Assembly: GCA_002794785.1 (NCBI GenBank)
Contig: NBBA01000003.1
Location: 2,170,001 to 2,234,000, forward strand
Length of the DNA: 64,000 bases
Origin: Coniferiporia sulphurascens
Taxonomy: Eukaryota; Basidiomycota; Agaricomycetes; Hymenochaetales; Hymenochaetaceae
Reading direction: 5' to 3'
Under the pieces are notes generated by a model. The model did not search any database. It was given only the letters and a program-made list of their open reading frames with translations, and was not told the DNA's origin. The number at the start of each line of letters is the position of its first letter. Position 1 is the stretch's first letter. The translations under genes and the position numbers were made by a program. Below are positions 1 to 8,700 of the stretch, one piece after another.

Positions 1-268
1 GCCGAATCTAAAATGGAGTCAGGGTTGACTGAGGGAGAGGCCCAGATCATGTCAATGGGGCACCGACAACAATTGCCATCAGGCTGCAAGTCAGAGTCAG
101 GAAGATGGGCAGGCACCAGGCCATGCCCACAAAAAAAGTCATCAAGGGGTTGTGCCCCCAAGTCATCTCGTTGTGGAACAGAGAATTCAGACCACATGTG
201 ATGGCAATGGTTGAAGTCGCCCACCACAAGTAGAGTGGTGGCTAGTGCCGAGGGGAGTGAGTAAAGGA
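1..268. repeat. Palindrome 3, left arm (continues off the window)
   Basis: This stretch is the reverse complement of 921-1188; positions pair as p and 1189-p. Frames read on either strand give identical peptides, for example the same 60-residue frame at 229-47 minus and 960-1142 plus. The inner end is at 268, where 269 no longer pairs with 920. Position 1 still pairs with 1188, so the arm must extend beyond the window start. The content is the endonuclease part of LINE ORF2. The spacer is 652 bp. Confidence 0.9.
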
Positions 269-692
269 AGGACTCACCTGGGTACTGGGGGGAGGCGTTT
301 TCACGGTCTGGGGGATGCATACCATAGTAGTTGCACACCCGGAGGGTGAGTTGGGATCTGACCTCCACCATCAGTACATCGGTGCCGTGGGAAGCAGCTC
401 TGAGAATCGACCATGAGGTTGGGGGGAGGGACCTGGATACATACATGACTACCCAAGGACGAGCCTCAGGTGGTAGGATGGGTATGTATCCCGGGATGGT
501 GGGGACATTAAAGACCAGGGTGCTGGTTGGGTCAGTGAGTGATGGTTGCAGCCCTATTTGATACCAGGGTGGTTCCTGAATGAGGATCAGGTGCGGGGGG
601 GAGGGGTCAGTTGTAAGGATGGGAATAAGGGAATGAATCGCCGCTAGTGAGTGGGCAGCGTTCCACTGTAAGATAGAGAGTGTCTCTATCAT
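1..692 (-). CDS. LINE ORF2, N-terminal endonuclease part (copy Z, partial)
   Basis: This is an open minus-strand frame from ATG 692 to the window edge, about 230 codons. It begins MIETLSILQWNAA and carries the APE-type endonuclease signatures LIQEPPWYQIGLQ (catalytic Glu region), CNYYGMHPPDR and VVGDFNHCHHMW. It ends within the DMIW...DSILDS region. In the family this domain nicks target DNA so that the RT can prime. The start overlaps the upstream ORF1 stop in an ATGA. The remaining domains would lie to the left of the window. The 3' part of this segment (1-268) is duplicated in inverted orientation at 921-1188. I saw no stop in the visible part. Confidence 0.8.
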   Translation of the reverse strand, partial: MIETLSILQWNAAHSLAAIHSLIPILTTDPSPPHLILIQEPPWYQIGLQPSLTDPTSTLVFNVPTIPGYIPILPPEARPWVVMYVSRSLPPTSWSILRAASHGTDVLMVEVRSQLTLRVCNYYGMHPPDRENASPQYPGESFLYSLPSALATTLLVVGDFNHCHHMWSEFSVPQRDDLGAQPLDDFFCGHGLVPAHLPDSDLQPDGNCCRCPIDMIWASPSVNPDSILDS

Positions 693-920
693 ATTTCCTC
701 CATCTGATCATCAGAGGGGTCGGCGTCGAGGGCCTCAATGATTTGGCGGTAGCGCCTCTTCTTTGGGCACGTCGGCAGGGTGGTGGGGTGGTCACCTTTG
801 CAGTTTATGCATTGGCGGGGGTGGGGACATGTGTCACCTTCGGGCATTGCATCTGTTGCACAGTGGGCACACAATTTGCGGTGGTTGTGGGTCAAATGGG
901 CACCCACACAATCAGTGCAG
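689..920 (-). CDS. LINE ORF1 C-terminus with Cys/His knuckles (copy Z, truncated)
   Basis: The minus frame reads from about 920 to the TGA at 691-689 and ends in DPSDDQMEEI. Visible motifs are GAHLTHNHRK, CAHCATDA, CPHPRQCINCKGDHP and CPKKRRYRQI. This is the array of zinc-knuckle-like motifs that ends ORF1 in all copies here and is expected to bind LINE RNA. The N-terminal part is missing because the palindrome junction at 920/921 replaces it. The stop overlaps the ORF2 start as ATGA. Confidence 0.8.
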
Positions 921-1188
921 TCCTTTACTCACTCCCCTCGGCACTAGCCACCACTCTACTTGTGGTGGGCGACTTCAACCATTGCCATCACATGTGGTCT
1001 GAATTCTCTGTTCCACAACGAGATGACTTGGGGGCACAACCCCTTGATGACTTTTTTTGTGGGCATGGCCTGGTGCCTGCCCATCTTCCTGACTCTGACT
1101 TGCAGCCTGATGGCAATTGTTGTCGGTGCCCCATTGACATGATCTGGGCCTCTCCCTCAGTCAACCCTGACTCCATTTTAGATTCGGC
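921..1188. repeat. Palindrome 3, right arm (visible part)
   Basis: Inverted copy of 1-268, without a difference in translation. The inner boundary lies in EN at the sequence TCCTTTACTCAC. Just before it the sequence switches from minus-strand ORF1 to plus-strand EN. At the junction the two sides share only a few bases (CCTT-type microhomology). The arm probably continues into the L0 copy beyond 1188, but the partner lies outside the window. Confidence 0.88.
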
Positions 1189-4100
1189 TACCTCCAACCC
1201 CTCCCCCCTGTCAGACCATGCAATCCTATGGTGGTCGCTGCCATTTCGGCCCCCCCCTCTGGTCCTAAAGACCCGCTGGCTACTTCCAGCTGACAAGGAG
1301 GAATGGACTGACATAGCCTTCCCCCTCCTCAAGACAGCCTTCCAACTACCGGGGCTCAACACCCATGCCCTGGACATTAAAGCTAAGGTGGTCATTGACT
1401 CCATGGTCACCACCCTCCAGCCATTCACCTGACTCTCCAAACCATCGAAAGCAGAAGTCCCGTGGTGGTCTCCCCACTGCAAGACCCTCCTATCTGCCAT
1501 CAAGACGGCCACCACCCCCCTCCAGCGATCATCAGCTCGACGCACCTTCAAAAGGGGAGTTAGGACTGCCAAATGACAGTTCTACGCTGACCAGGCAGCA
1601 GAAGCGGACGCCTCCAACATCTGGAACTGGGCCAAACGGGGCCTCGGGAACCGACCAACCCCCATCCCCTTGCTCAAAAAGCGAGACAGATCCTTCACCC
1701 AGATGGACAAAGAGAAAGGTGAGCTATTCCGTGAAACCTTCTTCATGCCCCCCCCACCCCAGGCAGCGGCCATCACCCCGCCGCCACCACCCCAACCAGT
1801 TGCCCTGCCTATACTCCTTTCAGAGCTTACAGGGGCACTGGCCGACACCTCCAACCTGTCGGCTCCAGGCCTCTCGGGAATAGGCTACCGCCCCTTAAAC
1901 GGGTGGTGGACACCTACCCCGACGAGATCCTCGCACTTTTCAATGACTGTCTATGCTTAGGGCACCACCCTGAGTGTTGGTGGGCAGCAAAAGTTGTGAT
2001 GCTCTGGAAGCCCAACAAGAAGGACCTGTTCTCGCCGCGATCATACCAGCCCATCACACTTGAGGAGACCCTAGGGAAACTACTCAAAAAGATAATTGCT
2101 AACTGGCTCCAGTTCCTCGTGAACACGAGGGACTGGCTGCCACCCAACCAGTACAGGGGGCACCAAGGCCATTCGGTCTACAATGCCGCCCAACACCTTT
2201 TACAGATTGCAGAGTGGGCACACTTGGAAGGCCTCATCTGTTCAGTCCTTGCGGTCGACATTCAGGGCTTCTTCAACTCGGTCCACCCCAGACTCCTCCA
2301 CTGACAACTGCTGGACCTCAGTTGCACACCCGACCTAGCCAACTGGTGCCTGTCCTTCATGACGGACCGGCAGGTAGCTGTCTCTTTCGATGGCACCACC
2401 CTCCCAACCACCCCCAAACCCGACCTCAGCACCCCCCAAGGGTCACCAGTGTCCCCCATCCTTTCAATGATCTTTGCAGGTGTAGTCCTCCGGCGCTTTC
2501 ACCAAGCTGGCACTACCGCCCTGGCATATGTCAATGACCACTTACTTATCTGCGTAGGACCCTCAGTGGCATCCAACTGCCGCGCTCTAGCCTGTGCCTA
2601 CCACCAACTCAACACCCTCTTTGGCACCATCAGTCTCAACATCAAAGCAGCCAAGATGGAGTGCCTCCACTTTCATCCCCCCCAACGATGCATCAGCTAT
2701 CAAGGCTGGGACACCGCCAGGGTTCAGGTCAACCCCGATATGCTAATCCTCCCCTCAATCCCACTACGATGGTTGGGAATATGGTGGGATCCGAGCCTCT
2801 CATTCAAACCCCACATTGAGTGCATGTGCTCCAAGGGGCTCTCCACACTCACCGCCCTCCACATTCTCGGCAACACCCAACGCAGCATCTCGGCCCTACT
2901 CCTTCACCACCTTTATACCTCCTGTGTTCGCTCTGTCCTCGCCTGGGGAGCACTAGTCTGGTACCATGGCCGCTGCCAAAAAACTCTGGTAAACCGCCTG
3001 CAGGCTGTGCAAAACACGGCATGTTGCTGGATTCTAGGCGTCTTTAAGGGCGCCTCCCCCCATTCCACAAATTTTCTTTGCTCTGTTCCCCCCTCTCTTT
3101 CTATTTCGAATATATAAAGATGACCCATTCTCTGTGCCTTTGGCACACTCCTCACTCTATTGGCCATAAAATAATTAAAAATGTAGCTAACAGACCCTTT
3201 TCCCTTTCTCTGCAGGTCCGAGCCCCTTGGGTTCAACAAGTCCCTGCATACATGCATCCCCCATGGACGGACCCACTGGCCTTCACAAACGGCCGAGTCC
3301 TCTTTGCCACCCCCACCACCCCAGTGGGCGCGGACACATGAAAGGCTTTCGTAATCGCCGCGCGCCAACTCGGCTCCACCCCCATGTCCAGGTATTCACA
3401 GACGGCTCCTGCATTGACAATAAGTCAGGCTTGGCCATCTGCACTATGTTGGGCCACACCCGTCTCTGGTCTCAACAACTGGAATCCCCTACCTGTGCCA
3501 CAGCCACGGATGCCGAGGAATTTTCCCTCACCACAGCCCCAGGCTGGGTGGTGCACCGCCTCCCAGCGCAACTGCGTGTCACATCAGATGTCTTCTTCCT
3601 CTCTGATTCGCTGACTGCTCTCCACCTCTTCCGCACGTGGGTGGCCGCCCCTGGCGCCCACCTCCTACACATCTGGAAAGCTGGAGTGGAGACCCTCCTG
3701 GACTCGTTCCCCCAGCTCACCATTCATTTCATATGGTGCCCCGGCCACTCGGACATCCCCGGCAATGAATGGGCTGACACAGAAGCGAAACTGGTGACCA
3801 AGCTTCCCCCATCTGACTTAAAGCCATCCATCTCAGCACTTAAAGAAGTCACCATCTGCACTCTTATGGACTGGTGGACCTTCTTGCTTGCCTGCCCCCT
3901 AGCCTCAACCGCTGACAAATATCTGGCAGTACATGGCACCCTGTCCCGCCGACCTCGAAAGCTTCTTATGCATTCAGTCGACCACCCATGAAGTGACCTC
4001 TCTGCGGTAGCTCAGGTCCTATGTCGCGCCGGTCCCTATGGGGGTTACTGGCTGAGCTTTGACTCAGCCTACCGGCGATGTCACGGCCTGATCTCACACT

Positions 4101-4492
4101 GCAGGTGGCACAACCACCCCCCCTGGCCTGCCCAGTTGACCACTCATATTCTCGGCAGCTGCAGTACTTTCCACCCTTGGATATGACGAGTCTGGCCACC
4201 ATGAGTCCCCTTCCCAGTCCACCACTCAGAGTGGGCTGATGAAAACTGCCTCCTGGTTCTGCGCCAATGGCTCAAGCTAACGGGGCACCTAAACTGCCTC
4301 TCCGACCACAGTGCGGGGGCCATTCGGCTGGCATTTGCCACTATGGACCTCGCAGGACACCCAACCAATGAGAATATGGACCTGGACCTCCTAAGGGACT
4401 ACATGCGTTGTATGCTCAGACACCGAACCCAGGACTCGGACCCGGCTCTCTTGGAGCTCTCAGATATGCTCCCTCCTTTTCCTTATGAGTAA
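921..4492 (+). pseudogene. LINE ORF2 remnant of L0: EN, RT, RNase H
   Basis: EN is open at 921-1432 (VVGDFNHCHHMW, CPIDMIW, SDHAILWW). It is followed by linker, RT and RNase H pieces in shifting frames. RT pieces at 1903-2304 and 2359-3117 show AKVVMLWKPNKKD, NQYRG, VDIQGFF and GTPQGSPVSPIL-type blocks (here STPQGSP). The catalytic box reads AYVNDH instead of AYVDDH. RNase H (3377-3991) shows FTDGSC, EEFSL, SDSLTALH and PGHSDIPGNEWAD. The C-terminal HGLISHCRWHNHPPW block follows and the last stop is TAA 4490-4492. In-frame stops lie at 1430, 1574, 2302, 3338, 3988, 4184 and near 4202. Frameshifts lie near 1900, 3105 and 3340-3380. Most stops align with arginine codons of other copies. Confidence 0.85.
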
Positions 4493-4794
4493 CGCCTGCC
4501 CTTTGGACTCCTACGGATATGTCTCGGCTGGCGCTCTTGCCATCCCTTTCTCCATTCTAAGCTTCTTACTTTGCCTGCCCTCATCCGTTTGGTTGGTTTG
4601 TAGCGATATGTATTCCTCCTTCTACCATCTCAGTCCTTTTCTAAAACCCAATAGGGGCTCTTCACACTATGGTGCCCATTTGGGAGCAGAGCCCCCACTC
4701 AGTTTCGTGTGATGTGCGATGACGGGTGCCTCTGTTGTTATGTAGTTAGGGCCCCCCCTTCGGGGGGGCAGCTTGTAATTATGTAATACTGCAG

Positions 4795-4838
<44 letters not shown>

Positions 4839-4846
4839 TAAAAAAA
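4493..4846 (+). other. L0 3' UTR, hairpin and (AAT)n tail
   Basis: About 300 nt of non-coding sequence follow the ORF2 stop. A GC hairpin at 4751-4769 has arms GCCCCCCC and GGGGGGGC with TTC(G) at the tip. Then comes AGCTTGTAATTATGTAATACTGCAGGAATAAT and a microsatellite of AAT units closing with A-rich sequence at 4795-4846. The hairpin and terminal block recur in every A-family 3' end here, so they are probably what the RT recognises at the RNA 3' end. That role is inference by analogy with other LINEs. Confidence 0.8.
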
Positions 4847-5095
4847 GCACAATCAGCGCAGCATGGTTGAGCTTGGCAGCCCTTGGTTCCGTGGCCTAGG
4901 CCCTGGCACTGCTCACATTGGGTGAGGGTGGGGTGTATGGGTGGGACTGAGAGCTGGAGGGCAGAGCTGAACATCCATACATGTGGCCTCTGCCAGCAAA
5001 GATTGTCGATAGTATGGGGGAGACCGGTGACCCTTGTGGGGTGCCTAAGTCTGGTTTTGGTGCTGTCAGTAAGGTTGTGCCATCAAACAAGACGG
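4847..5095 (-). pseudogene. LINE mosaic M: RT fragment joined to ORF1 knuckle fragment
   Basis: On the minus strand, 5095-4981 encodes an RT core piece (GTPQGSPVSPILSTIFAG). Directly downstream, 4980-4847 encodes ORF1 (CEQCQGLGHGTKGC). This is the reverse of normal LINE order, because ORF1 should precede RT. Both pieces lie in one continuous reading frame. The left end is cut by the insertion of L0, and the right end abuts plus-strand K at about 5096. The pieces are too short to assign to a subfamily. Confidence 0.7.
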
Positions 5096-5177
5096 CTCCC
5101 TTTTCCACTTCTCTGCAGGTTCGGGTCCCTCGGGTTCAGCCGGTCCCTGCATACACTCATCCCCCTTGGATGGATCC
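5096..5177 (+). mobile_element. A-like LINE copy K, first fragment
   Basis: Plus-strand sequence from the RT/RNase H linker (TTCTCTGCAGGTTCGGGTCC, then PRVQPVPAYTHPPWMDP). It ends in CCTTGGATGGATCC (5164-5177), which is repeated at 17070-17083 on the other side of L1. K resumes at 20298 as GGACGGATCCTCTGGCATTT. K is therefore the target into which L1 and L2 inserted. Confidence 0.8.
5164..5177. repeat. Target-site duplication of L1, left copy
   Basis: The 14-bp sequence CCTTGGATGGATCC abuts the T-rich (minus-strand) tail of L1 at 5178. It recurs exactly at 17070-17083, next to the L1 5' end. It derives from the K sequence encoding PPWMDP. Confidence 0.9.
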
Positions 5178-5452
5178 TTTTTTTTTTTTTTTTAAATTTT
5201 ATTATTCCTTCAGTATTACATAATTACAAGCTGCCCCCCGAAGGGGGGGCCCTAACTACATAACAATGGAGGTGCCCGTCATCGCGCAACACACGAAACT
5301 GGGCAGGGGCCCTGCTCCCCAAGGGGAGCCTATGTGGGAAGGGCCCCTGTTAGTGAAATAACAGAAGGAGGGAGGAATATGTATCACTACAGCCAAGCCA
5401 AATGGACAACATCAGGCAAAAAAGGGAGTAGCTTAGAAATGGAAAGGGGGGG
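5178..5452 (-). other. L1 distal 3' UTR and tail
   Basis: This is the end of the L1 3' UTR: hairpin II (GC arms around 5230-5252), the GTAATACTGAAGGAATAAT terminal block and a short A-rich tail. The upstream part of the same UTR lies at 10896-10944, because the copia element inserted into a run of G (minus-strand C) at 5446-5452. No coding sequence is seen. Confidence 0.8.
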
Positions 5453-5710
5453 TATTAAATAAATATAACGAACAATATAAATATAGTACGTGGTCATATG
5501 AACAACCACCTTACTAAGTGAACAATAACGCAACGATAACGCCATATGATACAGGAGCTAGATAGTTATAGTAGTACTAGCCCACAGAATGTGTATATAA
5601 GGGGAGCTGATCTCGCCCTAGAAATACATTGGTTTACGCTGATAACCCACCTTTGCCTCTACTTCACCACTGCACCTCATTGTCTACCACAACGTGCATA
5701 GATTTTAAGA
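5453..5710 (+). repeat. Copia 5' LTR
   Basis: Starts TATTAAATAAATATAACG and ends GATTTTAAGA. It differs at a modest number of positions from the 3' LTR, for example AACGTGCATAG versus AACATGCGTAT near the end, so insertion was not extremely recent. A TATA-like motif GTATATAAGG lies at about 5593-5602 and is a plausible promoter. The ends are not the usual TG...CA. Confidence 0.9.
5593..5602 (+). promoter_or_regulatory. TATA-like box in copia 5' LTR
   Basis: The sequence GTATATAAGG is followed by the block reading GGAGCTGATCTCGCCC. The same box occurs in the 3' LTR at about 10778-10787 and, as TGTATATAAGGAGAGCTGG, in the related solo LTR. Position and conservation suggest the LTR promoter. 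Function is inferred. Confidence 0.5.
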
Positions 5711-5723
5711 GGTTATGAGCCTT
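5711..5723 (+). other. Copia primer-binding site, initiator-tRNA anticodon-loop type
   Basis: Immediately after the LTR the sequence is GGTTATGAGCC. Its complement, GGCTCATAACC, matches the anticodon stem-loop (anticodon CAU) of initiator methionine tRNA rather than a tRNA 3' end. Drosophila copia and yeast Ty5 are known to prime from an internal or half initiator tRNA, so the same mechanism is likely here. Confidence 0.7.
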
Positions 5724-5779
5724 GACTCTACAACTAACGAAACAATTAACAAAAATTTACATCCTCGAATAACGAAATT

Positions 5780-8700
5780 ATGTCTGACGGACAGAAACCA
5801 AACACTTGTGAGCAAACACATTTGCAAAAATTATCAGGATTACGAATCATCGCTAACAAATTAAAAATAACGTACACACAGTCATCAACGATCGAAGAAC
5901 TCGAAGAAAAAATTCAAAAAGCTAAAGATAGCAAAAGGTTAGTCGACCTAATACTTCAATGTAACCTAAGACAAATACCTATTAATGGAACGGAACAACA
6001 AATACAAGATCGAATTAACAGGTATGATAATTCTACCAATGATGAAAAATAAAAAATAAAAACTGACTATAAAATGGAACTAACGAATCACGCTAAAGAT
6101 TTAGGAATATCAGATCAAGGAAAATCATCTGAAATCAGATATCAAATAAGTACATATTTGGGCATATCAGATCCAAATGAAAAAGAACAATTTAAAATTG
6201 AAAACCCTTATATTAAGCCAGAAGAAGAAAGTGATAAGAAAGAAGACGATGATAAAAAAGAAGATAATGAAGAAGAAAATACCGAAGAATCCAAAAATAA
6301 CCCATCACGTGAGCCATCAGAACCATCTGACCCTGACGATTCAGACACTAACAATACCGAGGAAGATGAACCAAGTATGGCAACTAAACTCGCGGAACTC
6401 CAGAAATTCTTCGACAGAATTGAGAAACTCGACGGGCACAGAAACTACAAACTCTGGAACTACAGAGTCTGCAGTGCCATTGAGAGTGCAGGTTACGGTA
6501 ACCTGCTCACTAACTCCCCAGGAACTGGAGAGAATGGTATATCAAGCACTTTATATAATGGCATTATGCGCACTATGCCCGACAAAATATTGGCTTATTA
6601 TCTTAATTTCAACAAAGATATTCCAGCGCTACTCAAAGTGCTTGACAGACGATATAACGTCCAGACAACAATTACAAAGGGCTTTAATGAGGCTGCCCTT
6701 TTTGATATCAGAGGTCATGTCAGCCATTTCAATGGAACACTCAATAACCTCAGCAATAAATACGAGGAACTCATAGCCCAAGGGGTAAAAGTTTCAGAGT
6801 CGACATATATATCGGCTATTACAAGGGCAACGCCCGAACAATATCAATACATACTCACACAGAGTGAGTTATATATTAAAACAATCAACGAAACAAATCC
6901 AGACAAAGATGAAATTGAACTAACCCCTCAATTCCTACTAACAGCATTGAGAAACACCTTCGAGGGGTGGCGTAAAAATCATCAGAGGACAGGAGCAGCG
7001 GCTAACCACCTGCCCAAGGACGAGCGGAACCACCCCTATTTTAGGGGCCGCGGACGCGGTAATAGCCGCAGAGTACAGCCACGAGGTCGCGGCTATAGGG
7101 GCCATGGCGGATATATGCGAGGACGAGGACAAGGGGGATATTCCCCTAACCAACAATCACACGTAATTAAGTGCTATAACTGTAACAAGTTAGGGCATTT
7201 TAGTCGAGACTGCTGGGCGCCGAAAACGGAATGGACGAAAGCAGCCCAGAAGAAAAAAGAGGATGCGCATGACGATAAAGGAAAAGGGAAGGAAACGGGT
7301 GCATCAGCGGCACCGACAATGACTGGGGCAAGTGCGGCCCAGGCTAAACATACCACAGCATCAGCAGCAGCAGCAACAAATGTCGCATCGAGCTCTTGAA
7401 TCGAATTAAGTGCTGTAATAGGCAAAGGCGAAACTGCCTTTATAACCGAAATCGACAACAACAACTTCGACATGGGAGAATTCCCAATTTATTCCTATAA
7501 CAACTTTCTTGACACAATAGGAAACCACGATAGCGCCATGGAAGACATGGATGACAATAATCTAGACATAAGCATTAACGCTATAACAACAGAAAAATTT
7601 GCTAATAATGTTTATTCCTCAATGGATATAATCGACACTGGTGCAACAATACATCTAACACCATATCTAAACCGATTACGAAATACTTACAAAACCGACA
7701 CAATAACAATAACGGCCGCAAATAAAACAACATTCATGGCAAACATAGTAGGGGATCTTAAGCTTTACATCCCCAATGGACACTCAGTAAGTGTCATAAC
7801 ATTATCAAACATATATTACAATCCCAAAATGAATATGACATTAGTCTCTCAAGGACTTCTATGTCAAGTTGGCTACGAATTTATTTATAAAGAAAACGAA
7901 TGCACAATAAAGTATCCTAATGGATCTTTATGCGGAAAAATTAAAAATATAAATGGATTGTATAGTATATTTAACAACAATGTACAAGCGGCTACAAAAA
8001 ATGTAACATTATTTGAACTTCACAAAAAACTCGGGCATATAAGTTATGCTTACATAAAACGATTACTAAAAGAAGATCAAATTACAAATAATAAAATTTC
8101 AAATTACGACGAAATTCAATGCACAATCTGTCTTGAAGCAAATATAAAAAGAATGCAAATTCCAAAATTACATATTTCAAAGTTAGCCAAAAAATTCAGC
8201 GATCACATACACATGGACATATGGGGTCCAGCATCCACACATGCAATAGGAGGATATAAATATCTTCTAACACTTGTAGATGACACTACAAGATGGATAA
8301 AAATGATTTTATTAAAAACAAAAGATGAGGGTTTAAATGCTTATACGACTTGGGCTATTATGCTCAATACACAATTCAACATAAAAATAAAAATATTACA
8401 AAGCGATAACGACACAGTGTTTTTAAGTAAACAATTCACTGAATATTTAGAAAAACATGGAACAATACAAAAGCTGACTGTTCATGATACACCACAACAA
8501 AATGGAGTAGCAGAACGATCACATCAAACAATTTTAAATAATACACAAGTAAATCTGCTACAAGCAAAACTACCACCCAGTTTATGGGGAGAAGCTGTAA
8601 AATACAGTACTTACATTTACAATAGAACACCAAAGAGTGCTATTGATTTTAAAACACCATATTTCAAACAATATAACGAAAATTATAATATTGACGACTT

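Larger units (their letters stand above)
921..4846 (+). mobile_element. A-family LINE copy L0 (5' part missing)
   Basis: A plus-strand LINE running from inside the endonuclease domain through RT, RNase H, C-terminal region and 3' UTR to an (AAT)n tail. Its 5' side begins at the palindrome 3 junction, so it was not truncated by ordinary reverse transcription. Its 3' end is inserted in a minus-strand ORF1 piece (M) that starts GCACAATCAGCG at 4847. No matching target-site duplication can be tested because the left partner is off the window. Confidence 0.88.

Noticed and set aside
3186..3230. Intron-like 3' splice site (pyrimidine run, TTTCTCTGCAG/GTCC) before the RNase H domain in several copies
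   Set aside because: In L1, L2, B1 and H the frame is open and conserved through this region (SLQVQVP and similar), so it reads as coding sequence. No matching 5' splice site is apparent.
4795..4846. Short tandem repeats as a possible CRISPR or telomere-like array
   Set aside because: The repeats are three- to six-base units directly attached to LINE 3' ends. There are no spacers and no cas genes, and the content is eukaryotic.
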